DNA from: an uncultured Aquimarina sp.
Lineage (GTDB): Bacteria > Bacteroidota > Bacteroidia > Flavobacteriales > Flavobacteriaceae
Length of the DNA: 64,000 bases
Direction of reading: 5' to 3'
NCBI GenBank assembly: GCA_947498765.1
Contig: CANMLG010000005.1
Location: forward strand, 186,001-250,000
Positions 18,598 to 27,919 of the stretch are shown one piece after another. How positions within the stretch are numbered: the first letter of the stretch is position 1; every line of letters starts with the position of its first letter. The position numbers and the translations under genes are program-made. The notes beneath the pieces were generated by a model. It worked only from the letters and a program-made list of their open reading frames with translations. It did not search any database and had not been told where the DNA came from.

Positions 18598-20784
18598 TTA
18601 ATTTGCAACTTCGGAAATAAATTTTATTCGATATAAACGAAGCTCTTCCTCTTCATAATCACCATCAAATTCTTCTTGCGCCTCTTGAATACTATCCGTT
18701 TCTGCTTCTAAAAAATAATCATGAATTTCCTCTTGTTGATCTTCATCTAAAATATCCTCTAACCAATAGTCAACATTCAACTTAGTTCCACTATAAACAA
18801 TAGCTTCCATTTCAGCAATAAAATCCTCCATATTCATACCTTTAGCATCTGCTATATCCGTCAAAGGCAATTTTCGGTCAACATTTTGAATGATATATAA
18901 TTTAAGTGCACTATTTGCTCCCGTAGTTTTTACCACAAAATCATCAGGACGCACAATATCATTTTGATCGACATATTCCGAAATCAACTTTAAAAAATCT
19001 TTCCCATACTTCTTTGCTTTCCCCTCACCAACACCATGAACGTTTGATAATTCTTCAATAGTAATCGGATATTTCAATGTCATATCTATTAATGAAGGAT
19101 CTTGAAACACAACAAAAGGAGGCACACTAAGCTTTTTTCCCACTTTTTTTCTGAGATCCTTAAGCATTTTTAACAAAGCTTCATCCGTACTAACACCTCC
19201 TGATTTTACCGATGTAGCAACTGAAGAATCTTCAAAAGAGTGATCTTCGGTCATCATAAAACTCAGGGGTTTTTTTATAAATTCATTTCCTTTAGGAGTT
19301 ATTTTCAGCACCCCATAAGTTTCTATATCTTTTTTTAAAAACCCCGCTACAAGCACCTGCCTAATTAATGCCATCCAATACTTATCCTCGTGCTTCTTAC
19401 CACTACCAAAAAAAGGTTTTGTTTGTGTTTTATGGGATACTATTATAGCATTTTCTTTACCGATAAGTGTATTTACAATTTCTTTAGATTTATAAATACC
19501 TCCTGTTTTTGAAACCACATGCAACAACTGAGCTACTTCAATCTTAGCCTCATGCTGTTTTTTAGGATTTCGCACATTATCGTCCATATCACCTCCATCA
19601 CCAGTAGTTTCATCAAATTCTTCTCCAAAATAATGAAGTATAAATTTCCTTCGCGATATTGATGTTTCTGCAAAAGCAACTACTTCTTGCAAAAGAGCAT
19701 TCCCTATTTCTTGTTCAGCCACGGGTTTACCACTCATAAATTTTTCTAGCTTCTCTATATCTTTATAAGCATAGTAAGCCAAACAATGCCCTTCTCCTCC
19801 ATCGCGACCTGCTCTACCTGTTTCTTGATAATAACTTTCAATACTTTTTGGAATATCATAATGTACTACAAAACGCACATCGGGCTTATCTATTCCCATA
19901 CCAAAAGCTATAGTTGCCACCACCACATCAATATCTTCCATTAAAAACATATCCTGATGTTTGGCTCGAGTTTTTGCATCTAATCCGGCATGATAAGGCA
20001 CTGCATTTATACCATTTACCTGAAGCGCTTGAGCTAATTCTTCTACTTTTTTACGGCTTAAACAGTAAATAATTCCACTTTTCCCTGTATTCTGTTTTAC
20101 AAAACGAATAATATCCGTTTCTACATTTGTTGTTTTAGGTCTTACTTCATAAAATAAATTAGGTCTATTAAATGAAGCCTTAAAGGTATTAGCTCCTGAA
20201 ATTCCTAAATTTTTTAAAATATCTTCTTGTACTTTAGGAGTTGCAGTTGCTGTAAGCCCTATGATAGGAATATTATCTCCAATACTTTGTATTATACGTC
20301 TTAAATTACGGTATTCGGGCCTAAAATCATGCCCCCATTCACTTATACAATGCGCTTCATCAACCGCTAAAAAAGAAATTTTTTGTAAAGCTAGAAACTC
20401 CGCATATTCTTCCTTTACTAAAGATTCTGGTGCTACGTATAATAATTTGGTTACTCCATTCGAAATATCTTCTTTTACTGTAGCTACATCCGTTTTATTT
20501 AACGATGAGTTTAACACATGAGCAACTCCATTTTCTGAAGAAATACTTCGAATGGCATCTACTTGATTTTTCATTAATGCAATCAAAGGAGAAACCACAA
20601 TAGCCGTCCCTTCACTCATTAAAGCGGGCAACTGATAACATAGAGACTTACCTCCACCTGTTGGCATAATAACAAAAGTGTCCTTTTTTTGAAGTAAACT
20701 TTTTATTACCTGCTCCTGCAATCCTCTAAATTGACTAAATCCAAAATATTTCTTTAAAGCCTTCTGTAGTTCGCTCTGATTCAC
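18598..20784 (-). CDS. recQ: RecQ-family ATP-dependent DNA helicase lacking the zinc motif
   Basis: 728 residues from a GTG start (no ATG in frame before residue 40). Walker A MPTGGGKSLCYQLP (40-53), DEAH box VDEAHCISEWGHDFRPEY (141-158), motif VI YYQETGRAGRDGG (318-330). The RecQ C-terminal region keeps RRKFILHYFGE (378-388), but the four zinc-binding cysteines of E. coli RecQ are replaced: the residue before RR is S377 and the CxxCxxC segment reads TGDGGDMDDN (394-403). No cysteine occurs after 334. A winged-helix region and an HRDC domain follow (about 525-605), then an acidic tail. Role: recombination and repair helicase. Confidence 0.93.
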   Translation of the reverse strand: MNQSELQKALKKYFGFSQFRGLQEQVIKSLLQKKDTFVIMPTGGGKSLCYQLPALMSEGTAIVVSPLIALMKNQVDAIRSISSENGVAHVLNSSLNKTDVATVKEDISNGVTKLLYVAPESLVKEEYAEFLALQKISFLAVDEAHCISEWGHDFRPEYRNLRRIIQSIGDNIPIIGLTATATPKVQEDILKNLGISGANTFKASFNRPNLFYEVRPKTTNVETDIIRFVKQNTGKSGIIYCLSRKKVEELAQALQVNGINAVPYHAGLDAKTRAKHQDMFLMEDIDVVVATIAFGMGIDKPDVRFVVHYDIPKSIESYYQETGRAGRDGGEGHCLAYYAYKDIEKLEKFMSGKPVAEQEIGNALLQEVVAFAETSISRRKFILHYFGEEFDETTGDGGDMDDNVRNPKKQHEAKIEVAQLLHVVSKTGGIYKSKEIVNTLIGKENAIIVSHKTQTKPFFGSGKKHEDKYWMALIRQVLVAGFLKKDIETYGVLKITPKGNEFIKKPLSFMMTEDHSFEDSSVATSVKSGGVSTDEALLKMLKDLRKKVGKKLSVPPFVVFQDPSLIDMTLKYPITIEELSNVHGVGEGKAKKYGKDFLKLISEYVDQNDIVRPDDFVVKTTGANSALKLYIIQNVDRKLPLTDIADAKGMNMEDFIAEMEAIVYSGTKLNVDYWLEDILDEDQQEEIHDYFLEAETDSIQEAQEEFDGDYEEEELRLYRIKFISEVAN

Positions 20785-21048
20785 GGTATTGTATATATAT
20801 TCTTATTTAAAATAATCTTACATCTATTAAAGATAGCAAAAAACTTTTTTAAATTCACGAAGCCCCGCTTATAATGAAGATCAAAAATTATATTTTTTTT
20901 AAGACTTACAATTACACTATGACTTCCCAATACAGCCATAGTTAATTTTTGACACTTATTTAACTTCAAATTAACAAAAAAAAAAATTAGCACACAAATT
21001 ATCTAAAAGCCTATCTTTACCCCATTTTACAGCCTACAAAACCAATTC

Positions 21049-21870
21049 ATGAAACAATTAAATTCTAAAAATCCACAACAAATGTCTTTTTTAGACCATC
21101 TTGAAGAATTAAGATGGCATTTAATAAGAGCAACATTAGGAGTGCTAATTGCAGGAATTTTTGCTTTTATTGCTAAAGGTTTTATTTTTGATACCATTCT
21201 TTTTGGTCCTAAAAAAGTAGATTTTTTAACCTACCGCATTTTTTGCAACCTATCAAAATCATTAGGTTTTGACGAAAGCTTTTGCTTAGAAAAACTTCCT
21301 TTTATTATTCAAAGCAGAACTATGGCAGGACAATTTTCAGCCCATATTTGGACAGCTATTACCGCTGGCTTTATCATATCATTCCCTTATGTTATTTATG
21401 AATTTTGGCGATTTATTAAACCTGCCATGCATACTCACGAACAAAAAACAGCTAAAGGTTTTATTTTCATTTCGTCACTTTTATTCTTTTTAGGCGTCCT
21501 ATTTGGGTACTACATTATTACTCCTTTATCTATAAATTTTTTAGGAAGTTATAATGTTAGTAATGAAGTTTTAAACGAATTTGACCTATCCAGTTACATA
21601 GCACTCATAAGAGCATCTGTACTGGCGTGTGGTTTGGTTTTTGAGCTTCCTATTATTATTTATTTTTTATCAAGAGTGGGCATTGTAACTCCAGAAATAC
21701 TTAAAAAATACAGAAAATTCGCTTTAGTAATTGTACTTATTTTAGCTGCGGTAATAACTCCACCAGATATTGCTAGTCAAGTAATTGTTACCATACCTAT
21801 TTTAATACTGTATGAAATAAGTATTTTTATCTCTAAATCAGTACTTAAAAAGCAAGAAAAATTAAAGTAA
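21049..21870 (+). CDS. tatC: Sec-independent (Tat) translocase subunit TatC
   Basis: 273 residues with six predicted membrane segments. The N-terminal QMSFLDHLEELRWHLIRA is the TatC signature, and FELPIIIYFLSRVGIV plus VITPPDIASQ are the later conserved blocks. TatC recognises twin-arginine signals in the inner membrane. An insert (FFCNLSKSLGFDESFCLEKLPF, in part) in the first periplasmic loop is usual in this phylum. lptB starts 24 nt downstream, so they are likely co-transcribed. tatA is not in the window. Confidence 0.95.
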   Translation: MKQLNSKNPQQMSFLDHLEELRWHLIRATLGVLIAGIFAFIAKGFIFDTILFGPKKVDFLTYRIFCNLSKSLGFDESFCLEKLPFIIQSRTMAGQFSAHIWTAITAGFIISFPYVIYEFWRFIKPAMHTHEQKTAKGFIFISSLLFFLGVLFGYYIITPLSINFLGSYNVSNEVLNEFDLSSYIALIRASVLACGLVFELPIIIYFLSRVGIVTPEILKKYRKFALVIVLILAAVITPPDIASQVIVTIPILILYEISIFISKSVLKKQEKLK

Positions 21871-21894
21871 TTTTACCCTAATAAGTAACGTATT

Positions 21895-22635
21895 ATGAAG
21901 TTAAGAGCAGAAAATTTAATGAAGTCCTATAAAGGACGAAAAGTGGTAAAAGGAATTTCATTGGAAGTAAATCAAGGAGAAATTGTTGGATTACTTGGAC
22001 CTAATGGAGCTGGCAAAACCACTTCATTTTATATGATTGTTGGCTTTGTCAAACCCAATGGAGGAAACATTTACTTGGACGACACAAATATTACCAATTA
22101 CGCCATGTACAAAAGGGCCCAAAACGGAATTGGCTACTTGGCTCAAGAAGCCTCTGTTTTCAGAAAATTAAGCATTGAAGAAAACATTCTTAGCGTGTTA
22201 CAATTAACTAAACTTTCAAAAAAAGAGCAGCACATGAAAATGGAATCTCTTATTGATGAATTTAGTTTAGGACATATCCGAAAAAACCGTGGAGATTTAT
22301 TAAGTGGCGGGGAACGTCGTAGAACCGAAATTGCTCGCGCCCTTGCAACCAGTCCAAATTTCATTTTACTCGATGAGCCTTTTGCTGGTGTTGACCCAGT
22401 TGCCGTAGAGGACATCCAACGTATTGTTGCTCGATTAAAAGACAAAAACATCGGAATATTAATTACAGATCACAACGTACAAGAAACCTTAGCTATTACC
22501 GACAAAACCTATTTAATGTTTGAAGGAAGTATTCTAAAATCTGGCATACCTGAGGAGCTGGCAGAAGATGAAACTGTCCGTAGAGTATACCTAGGTCAAA
22601 ATTTTGAATTACGCAAAAAGAAATTAGAATTTTAG
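21895..22635 (+). CDS. lptB: LPS export ABC transporter ATP-binding protein
   Basis: 246 residues. Walker [13 protein letters not shown]-loop [10 protein letters not shown] (the LptB form), signature [15 protein letters not shown], Walker [14 protein letters not shown] and the switch TDHNVQETL. LptB powers the LptFGC complex, which extracts lipopolysaccharide from the inner membrane. Length and motifs are typical. It is in an operon with tatC and is followed by a strong hairpin at 22693-22745. Confidence 0.95.
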   Translation: MKLRAENLMKSYKGRKVVKGISLEVNQGEIVGLLGPNGAGKTTSFYMIVGFVKPNGGNIYLDDTNITNYAMYKRAQNGIGYLAQEASVFRKLSIEENILSVLQLTKLSKKEQHMKMESLIDEFSLGHIRKNRGDLLSGGERRRTEIARALATSPNFILLDEPFAGVDPVAVEDIQRIVARLKDKNIGILITDHNVQETLAITDKTYLMFEGSILKSGIPEELAEDETVRRVYLGQNFELRKKKLEF

Positions 22636-22692
22636 ACCAATTTATTGTTATTTTGGTAACAACCTCCAGAAAGATAGATTTACAAAAAGTGA

Positions 22693-22745
22693 ATATTCAT
22701 AGAAATATGTTACGATTAAAAACCGTAATATATTTCTATGAATAT
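22693..22745. terminator. 22-bp hairpin, probable bidirectional terminator
   Basis: Arms at 22693-22714 and 22724-22745 are complementary over 22 positions with a single G-T pair; the loop is 9 nt. It lies between convergent lptB and the repeat lipoprotein. The stem is AT-rich, with T-rich flanks on both sides only in part, so the terminator role is inferred. Confidence 0.65.
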
Positions 22746-22814
22746 AAATTTATTACAATTTAATAAATGACTATACTAAATAGAACATTTTATTAAAAAA
22801 ACATCTACCCCGCT

Positions 22815-23783
22815 TTAGCGACAAGTTGGACAAGGGCGTTCTATCTTTTTAACATCAGACCAACAATTGCCCCTTCTCACTCTGAGTGATATAGAAATTC
22901 CTTTTCTAGAAGATGAAACTGGTGTTTTGGAATCATAACCAATACCATTACCAACCCCCATAAATACATCAACTTTAGCTTCTTTAGTCACCAATCTATT
23001 CCTTAACACAAAACCACCATCAATATAACCTACATGACCATTACCCGACACTGTCCATTCATATTCATCAGCAACTGCATCAGTTGTCACTGGATGTAAA
23101 ACCGCCCAACGAAATTCATTTCTAGCTTTAATATTAGGAAGCGTTTTACAATTAACATTTGGAATTGGGTTTGAAATTGGGTTTGGACTTGACACACCTT
23201 CTAAACCTAGCAAAACCCTTACATCAATTACTCCATAATGATGTTGCTCCTTTGTTTGCAACCCAGTTATAATCCTTCCCTTTGGCGCTCTATAACTCAA
23301 TATCCTAGTCCCTCTTTTATTATTTGTTACCCAAGGTGTTTTTCTTCCATTTTGACTAATCAATCTTATATCAATTACCCCATATCCATATTGCTCAGAA
23401 ACTTCGATTCCAGTCGCATAATCATTAGGATTTGAAAAAGAAGCTGTTTTAATAACTCCTCTTCCATTTGTTGTTGTCCATTTAGACCTTTCATTTCTGT
23501 AAATTATCGATGTATTTACAATACCGTAACCTGATTGTTCTCTTACCCTAATTCCAGTAATTTTTTTACTATTAACTAGCTTTGCTGTAGTATTGAAAAA
23601 TCCATTTCTATTTGAAGTCAACCATTTAGAGTATTCAGTAAAAACTCTTAAATTAACATCATTTAAAGTTTGTGTCGACAAGTCTTCTTCTTCATTTAAA
23701 GCTTCTTTTTCACAACTAAAAAGCAACAACACTAATAAAGAAGCAATTACTTTCAAAAATTTAACACTAATACAATTTTTCAT
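22815..23783 (-). CDS. hypothetical lipoprotein with three 48-residue repeats
   Basis: 322 residues. Lipobox LLFS-C with cysteine 24, followed by acidic residues (EKEALNEEEDLS). Three tandem repeats begin near W54, W102 and W151. Each carries W-x-T-x-N-x-x-G, a stretch of about 20 residues, then TG(I/L)-x-x-x-EQ-x-x-YG-(I/V)-(I/V)-(N/D). The regular beta pattern suggests a beta-prism or beta-propeller-like lectin fold. The C-terminal 120 residues form a separate domain rich in glycine and arginine, ending RPCPTCR. I do not recognise the family. It is likely on the cell surface and may bind a glycan; this is inference from the repeat pattern only. Confidence 0.7.
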   Translation of the reverse strand: MKNCISVKFLKVIASLLVLLLFSCEKEALNEEEDLSTQTLNDVNLRVFTEYSKWLTSNRNGFFNTTAKLVNSKKITGIRVREQSGYGIVNTSIIYRNERSKWTTTNGRGVIKTASFSNPNDYATGIEVSEQYGYGVIDIRLISQNGRKTPWVTNNKRGTRILSYRAPKGRIITGLQTKEQHHYGVIDVRVLLGLEGVSSPNPISNPIPNVNCKTLPNIKARNEFRWAVLHPVTTDAVADEYEWTVSGNGHVGYIDGGFVLRNRLVTKEAKVDVFMGVGNGIGYDSKTPVSSSRKGISISLRVRRGNCWSDVKKIERPCPTCR

Positions 23784-24097
23784 TTCACTAAAATTTTAAG
23801 TTAGAATTTAATAATGAGCAATTTATAAAGGCAATTCATAACAAAAACCCCTATTTTCAGTGAAATAATATTTATTTAATTAAACTTACTAGAATTCCAA
23901 AATTTAGATCATTAGACCGCAACACTTAAAAAAAAGACTAATAGACCACTTAGAAACGACACCCTACTAATAAATTTCATCTTCTTAAATTTTCAATATT
24001 ATATTCCTTCTGTATTATCAGAACAATGTTCCTGTAACAATAGCGTTTCTATAAAGTTTTAATTAGTAAATTCGCTCAACTAAATTTAGCTAATTTC
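23784..24097. other. intergenic region, no gene seen
   Basis: 314 nt between divergent genes. It is AT-rich and must hold the promoters of the repeat lipoprotein (minus) and the DUF2723 gene (plus). TAAATTCG near 24066 is one base from TAnnTTTG, but no clear upstream element accompanies it. No hairpin or repeat stands out. Confidence 0.5.
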
Positions 24098-27000
24098 ATG
24101 AAAGCTTTTGATTTCAAAAAATGGAACATTATTATTGGATGGGTTGTATTTATCATTGCATTCGCCACCTATAGCCTAACAGTAGAGCCTACGGCCAGTT
24201 TTTGGGACGCGGGAGAATACATTTCCACCTCATCAAAGTTACAAGTCGGACATCCACCTGGAGCTCCCTTATACCAAATGCTGGGTGCTTTTTTTTCTGT
24301 TTTTAGTCCAGACAAAGCACATATTGCATTAATGGTAAATATGATGTCGGTTTTTGCATCAGCCTTTACCATTCTTTTTATGTTTTGGTCCATAACTTAT
24401 TTGTTAAAAAAGTTAGTTTCACAAATTTCAAAAAAAGAATACACACTTTCCGAACAATACATGATTTTAGGAAGTGCTGCTATTGGTGCTTTAACATTTA
24501 CTTTTACAGATAGTTTTTGGTTTAATGCAGTTGAAGCCGAAGTATATGCTATGGCATCCTGTATTATGTCCATTTTATTCTACCTAGGCCTGCGTTGGGA
24601 AAACGATATGCACACCTCTAGAGGCAATAAATGGTTGATACTACTTGCCTTTGTTATTGGATTATCCTTCGGAGTGCACTTTATGGGATTATTAACCATA
24701 CCAGCCATTGGATTTTTATATTATTTTAAAAACTACAAAGTAACATTAAAAAGTTTTATAATAGCTAATGCCTCTGTGGTTGCTGTTTTAATGTTTATTT
24801 TTAAATTACTGCTTCCTTACAGTCTTTCTTTTTTTGGTGTTGCCGAAGTATTTTTTGTAAACACCATAGGACTCCCTTTTAACTCGGGAACCATTATTGT
24901 TGGATTACTTGCTATTACTATTTTTTATTTTGGATTAAAATATACACGTTCAAAAGGCTATATTCAATTAAACACATTAATCCTTTGTGTCGTCTTTATT
25001 TTTATAGGATTCTCTAGCTGGTTAATGCTACCTATTAGAGCTAATGCCGGAACCGTAATTAATGAAAACAACCCTAATAATGCCCGTGAATTACTTGCTT
25101 ATTATAACCGAGAACAATACCAAGAAACTCATCTTTTTTACGGACCTCAATTTACCGAAATATACGGAGGCCTTGACCCAGTAAATCCTTATTATGACGG
25201 CAAACCTAAATACGAGAAAGATTTAAAAAAAGGGAAATATATTATTGTAAATAAATACAAAAACGCTCAACAAAATTTTGAAGACAAGCATAAAGCCATA
25301 CTTCCTAGAATGTGGAGTAGCGAAAATGCTGAAAATTATTTACGCTTTACTGGCCCTTTAAAATTTACTATCAAAAAAGAATATGCTAAAGATAAAGATT
25401 TACGTAGAGTAGTTGGTGAATTCAAAAAAGACTTTAACAGCAAGCGTATTGGTCTAGAAGAATATTCGAAATTTTTAAGTCAATTTAGTGACTATATTAA
25501 TGTTGAAAAACCTTCATTATTTGCAAACTTGGGATATATGTTTGAATACCAATTCGGATACATGTATTGGCGTTACTTTATGTGGAATTTTGTTGGAAGA
25601 CAAAATGATAATCAAGGAAAATACACAGACACAGATGGCAACTGGATTAGTGGAATTAAGTCTTTGGATGCATTAAGAATTGGAAATCAAGACTTTTTAA
25701 CCTCTGATGATTTAAAAAACAAAGCTAGAAACACCTATTATTTCATCCCTTTATTAATTGGATTATTTGGCTTTATATTTCAATTTCAAAATGATAAAAA
25801 GAATTTTTGGGTATTATTGCTTTTCTTTTTATACACAGGTTTAGCCTTAAAAATTTACTTAAATGAGCGCCCTTTTGAACCAAGAGAACGTGATTATGCT
25901 TTGGTAGGCTCTTTCTATGTGTTTGCCATTTGGATTGGATTTGGAGCTTATGCTATTTTTAATAGTGTTAAAAAATTCATTTCGGCAAAAGCTGCCGTAC
26001 CAACTGTATTTGCCATTACGTTATTAGGATCACCAGTATTATTAGCTTCTCAAAACTGGGATGACCATGACCGATCTGACCGATACACCGCTCAGGCAAT
26101 GGCTAAAATGTATTTAGATTCTTGCCAAGAAAACGCTATCCTATATACTATTGGCGATAATGACACCTTTGCCCTTTGGTACGCACAAGATATTGAAGAA
26201 TATCGTACTGATGTTAGAACCATAAACACTAGTTTATTTGCTACCGATTGGTATATTGATCAAATGAAGTGTGCCGCTTACAAAAGTGCTCCTATCCCAT
26301 CTCAATTACCTCATAAATTTTACCGTTGGGGAAATAATGATGTCATCTTTTTTAGGCAGGCAACTGAGGATACTCTAGACATTAAAACATGGTTAGATTT
26401 TATTGAAAGTGATGATAAACGCACACAAGCCGAATTACAAAGTGGTGCCTTTACAAATACATTCCCCTCAAAACATATACGTATTCCTGTTGACAAAGAA
26501 AAAGTACTACGCAATGGTATTGTTGCTCCTGAGGATGCTCATTTAATTGTAGATCATATCGACATTAGCATTAAAGATGAAATCTTAACCAAAAACAGGC
26601 TTCTCATGCTAGATCTGCTAGCTAATAATAACTGGGAACGCCCTATCTATTTTACTGGCGGAAGTTTTGGTGATGATGATTATTTATGGATGAAGGATTA
26701 TTTACAACTTACTGGATTAACCTATAAATTAGTCCCAATACGCACACCTTTAGACAAGAATAATCCATTTGATATGGGCCGTATTAACACCGATCAGTTA
26801 TATGAAAATGTAATGAAATGGGATTGGGGTAATGGAGATAGTCCCGATATTTATCACGATCCTGAAACTCGTAAAAATGCTATTACTTACAGAAGTACTT
26901 TAGCACGTTTATTTGAAAATTTAATTAAAGAAGGTAAAAAAGGAAAAGCTAAAGATATTATTGAATTAGGTGTAACCAAACTCCCTATTGAATTTTATGA

Positions 27001-27382
27001 ATACTATACCCTTGTTGAGCCTTACGTTAGTGGCTACTACCAAGTTGGAGAAAAAGAAAAAGCACGAGAACTATGGCAAAAATTAGCTCAAAAATATCAA
27101 GAAAAACTAGCCTATTTTGCTAGTCTTAATATAGAAAGACAATACAAAAGCGCTGAAGATATCATAACGCAGGTTGAGCGTTACCGTGCAGTTGTTGATT
27201 TATTACTAATAAACAACGATACAGAAATCCTTAAAGAAAAGGCTGCTGAATTCAATAGCTTCCTTGAATTGTTTTCTAATTTTTACGACAAAGATGAGGC
27301 TTATGATGCCAATAAAGAAGAGACAAGTTCACCTTTAAACGACACATCCAAACTAATTGAAGATAGCACAATTATAGAATAA
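24098..27382 (+). CDS. DUF2723 / GT117-family membrane glycosyltransferase
   Basis: 1094 residues. The N-terminal half has about a dozen membrane segments. The block PTASFWDAGEYISTSSKLQ followed by GHPPGAPLYQM is the DUF2723 signature; the acidic DAGE resembles the first-loop catalytic motif of GT-C protein O-mannosyltransferases. The middle has LNERPFEPRERDYALVGSFY, also strongly conserved. A large soluble part (about 640-1094) contains GDNDTFALWYAQDIE and a TPR-like helical tail. The family is linked to protein O-glycosylation in Bacteroidota, but donor and acceptor here are unknown. It appears monocistronic and ends at a hairpin terminator. Confidence 0.88.
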   Translation: MKAFDFKKWNIIIGWVVFIIAFATYSLTVEPTASFWDAGEYISTSSKLQVGHPPGAPLYQMLGAFFSVFSPDKAHIALMVNMMSVFASAFTILFMFWSITYLLKKLVSQISKKEYTLSEQYMILGSAAIGALTFTFTDSFWFNAVEAEVYAMASCIMSILFYLGLRWENDMHTSRGNKWLILLAFVIGLSFGVHFMGLLTIPAIGFLYYFKNYKVTLKSFIIANASVVAVLMFIFKLLLPYSLSFFGVAEVFFVNTIGLPFNSGTIIVGLLAITIFYFGLKYTRSKGYIQLNTLILCVVFIFIGFSSWLMLPIRANAGTVINENNPNNARELLAYYNREQYQETHLFYGPQFTEIYGGLDPVNPYYDGKPKYEKDLKKGKYIIVNKYKNAQQNFEDKHKAILPRMWSSENAENYLRFTGPLKFTIKKEYAKDKDLRRVVGEFKKDFNSKRIGLEEYSKFLSQFSDYINVEKPSLFANLGYMFEYQFGYMYWRYFMWNFVGRQNDNQGKYTDTDGNWISGIKSLDALRIGNQDFLTSDDLKNKARNTYYFIPLLIGLFGFIFQFQNDKKNFWVLLLFFLYTGLALKIYLNERPFEPRERDYALVGSFYVFAIWIGFGAYAIFNSVKKFISAKAAVPTVFAITLLGSPVLLASQNWDDHDRSDRYTAQAMAKMYLDSCQENAILYTIGDNDTFALWYAQDIEEYRTDVRTINTSLFATDWYIDQMKCAAYKSAPIPSQLPHKFYRWGNNDVIFFRQATEDTLDIKTWLDFIESDDKRTQAELQSGAFTNTFPSKHIRIPVDKEKVLRNGIVAPEDAHLIVDHIDISIKDEILTKNRLLMLDLLANNNWERPIYFTGGSFGDDDYLWMKDYLQLTGLTYKLVPIRTPLDKNNPFDMGRINTDQLYENVMKWDWGNGDSPDIYHDPETRKNAITYRSTLARLFENLIKEGKKGKAKDIIELGVTKLPIEFYEYYTLVEPYVSGYYQVGEKEKARELWQKLAQKYQEKLAYFASLNIERQYKSAEDIITQVERYRAVVDLLLINNDTEILKEKAAEFNSFLELFSNFYDKDEAYDANKEETSSPLNDTSKLIEDSTIIE

Positions 27383-27417
27383 AGTTTTATCTCAAAAAAC
27401 TAGTATTAACTTTTATT

Positions 27418-27459
27418 AAAATAGCCTTCTGTAAAGTGAATTTATGGGAGGCTATTTTT
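27418..27459. terminator. bidirectional terminator
   Basis: AAAATAGCCT (27418-27427) pairs with AGGCTATTTT (27449-27458) over a 21-nt loop, with T runs on both strands. It lies between the convergent DUF2723 and thioredoxin genes. Confidence 0.7.
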
Positions 27460-27484
27460 ATTCAATTATAGACATTAAAAAAAA

Positions 27485-27781
27485 TTAAACATACCTTGAC
27501 ATCAAAGCAATAAGAGTATTGGCATCTTGCTCTCCATTCTCGCGCCAAACCATTTTTCCATTTTTGTAAATCATTAATGTTGGCACACCGTTTACTCGTA
27601 AAGCACTTGCTAAATCTTCATTTTTATCAACATTAATTTTAATCACCTTCCCTTTATCTCCAATAGCCGCTGCTACATCTCTCAATACAGGATGCATTGC
27701 TTTTGACGCCTCACTCCAATCGGTAAAAAAATCAAGTAACACTGGTGACGAAATATCTATTAAATCTCCAAATTTTGACAT
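27485..27781 (-). CDS. thioredoxin-fold protein without the redox cysteines
   Basis: 98 residues, cytoplasmic. The fold pattern is clear: PVLLDFFTDW, then VIKINVDKNEDLASALRVNGVPTLMIYKNGK with the cis-proline VPT, then the C-terminal helix. The active site, normally WCGPCK, reads WSEASK, so both catalytic cysteines are serine; the protein contains no cysteine at all. It cannot act as a dithiol oxidoreductase. It may be a binding or chaperone-type thioredoxin; the partner is unknown. Converges with the DUF2723 gene; the phosphoesterase gene upstream on the same strand is a separate unit. Confidence 0.88.
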   Translation of the reverse strand: MSKFGDLIDISSPVLLDFFTDWSEASKAMHPVLRDVAAAIGDKGKVIKINVDKNEDLASALRVNGVPTLMIYKNGKMVWRENGEQDANTLIALMSRYV

Positions 27782-27919
27782 TATTTCGCATTAATTTAAT
27801 TAATCTTGTAAATATAATATTTTTTCATGAAGCATCAATATAACTGGCTTAAGCCTATTTACGCTTCAAATATCAACGAACTAACAATTAAAATATTATG
27901 CTTTAACCATTATTTGTGA

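Noticed and set aside
20781-20993. 70-codon minus-strand frame upstream of recQ
   Set aside because: Very AT-rich residue mix with no recognisable domain; it overlaps the recQ start by 4 nt and spans the likely promoter region between divergent genes.
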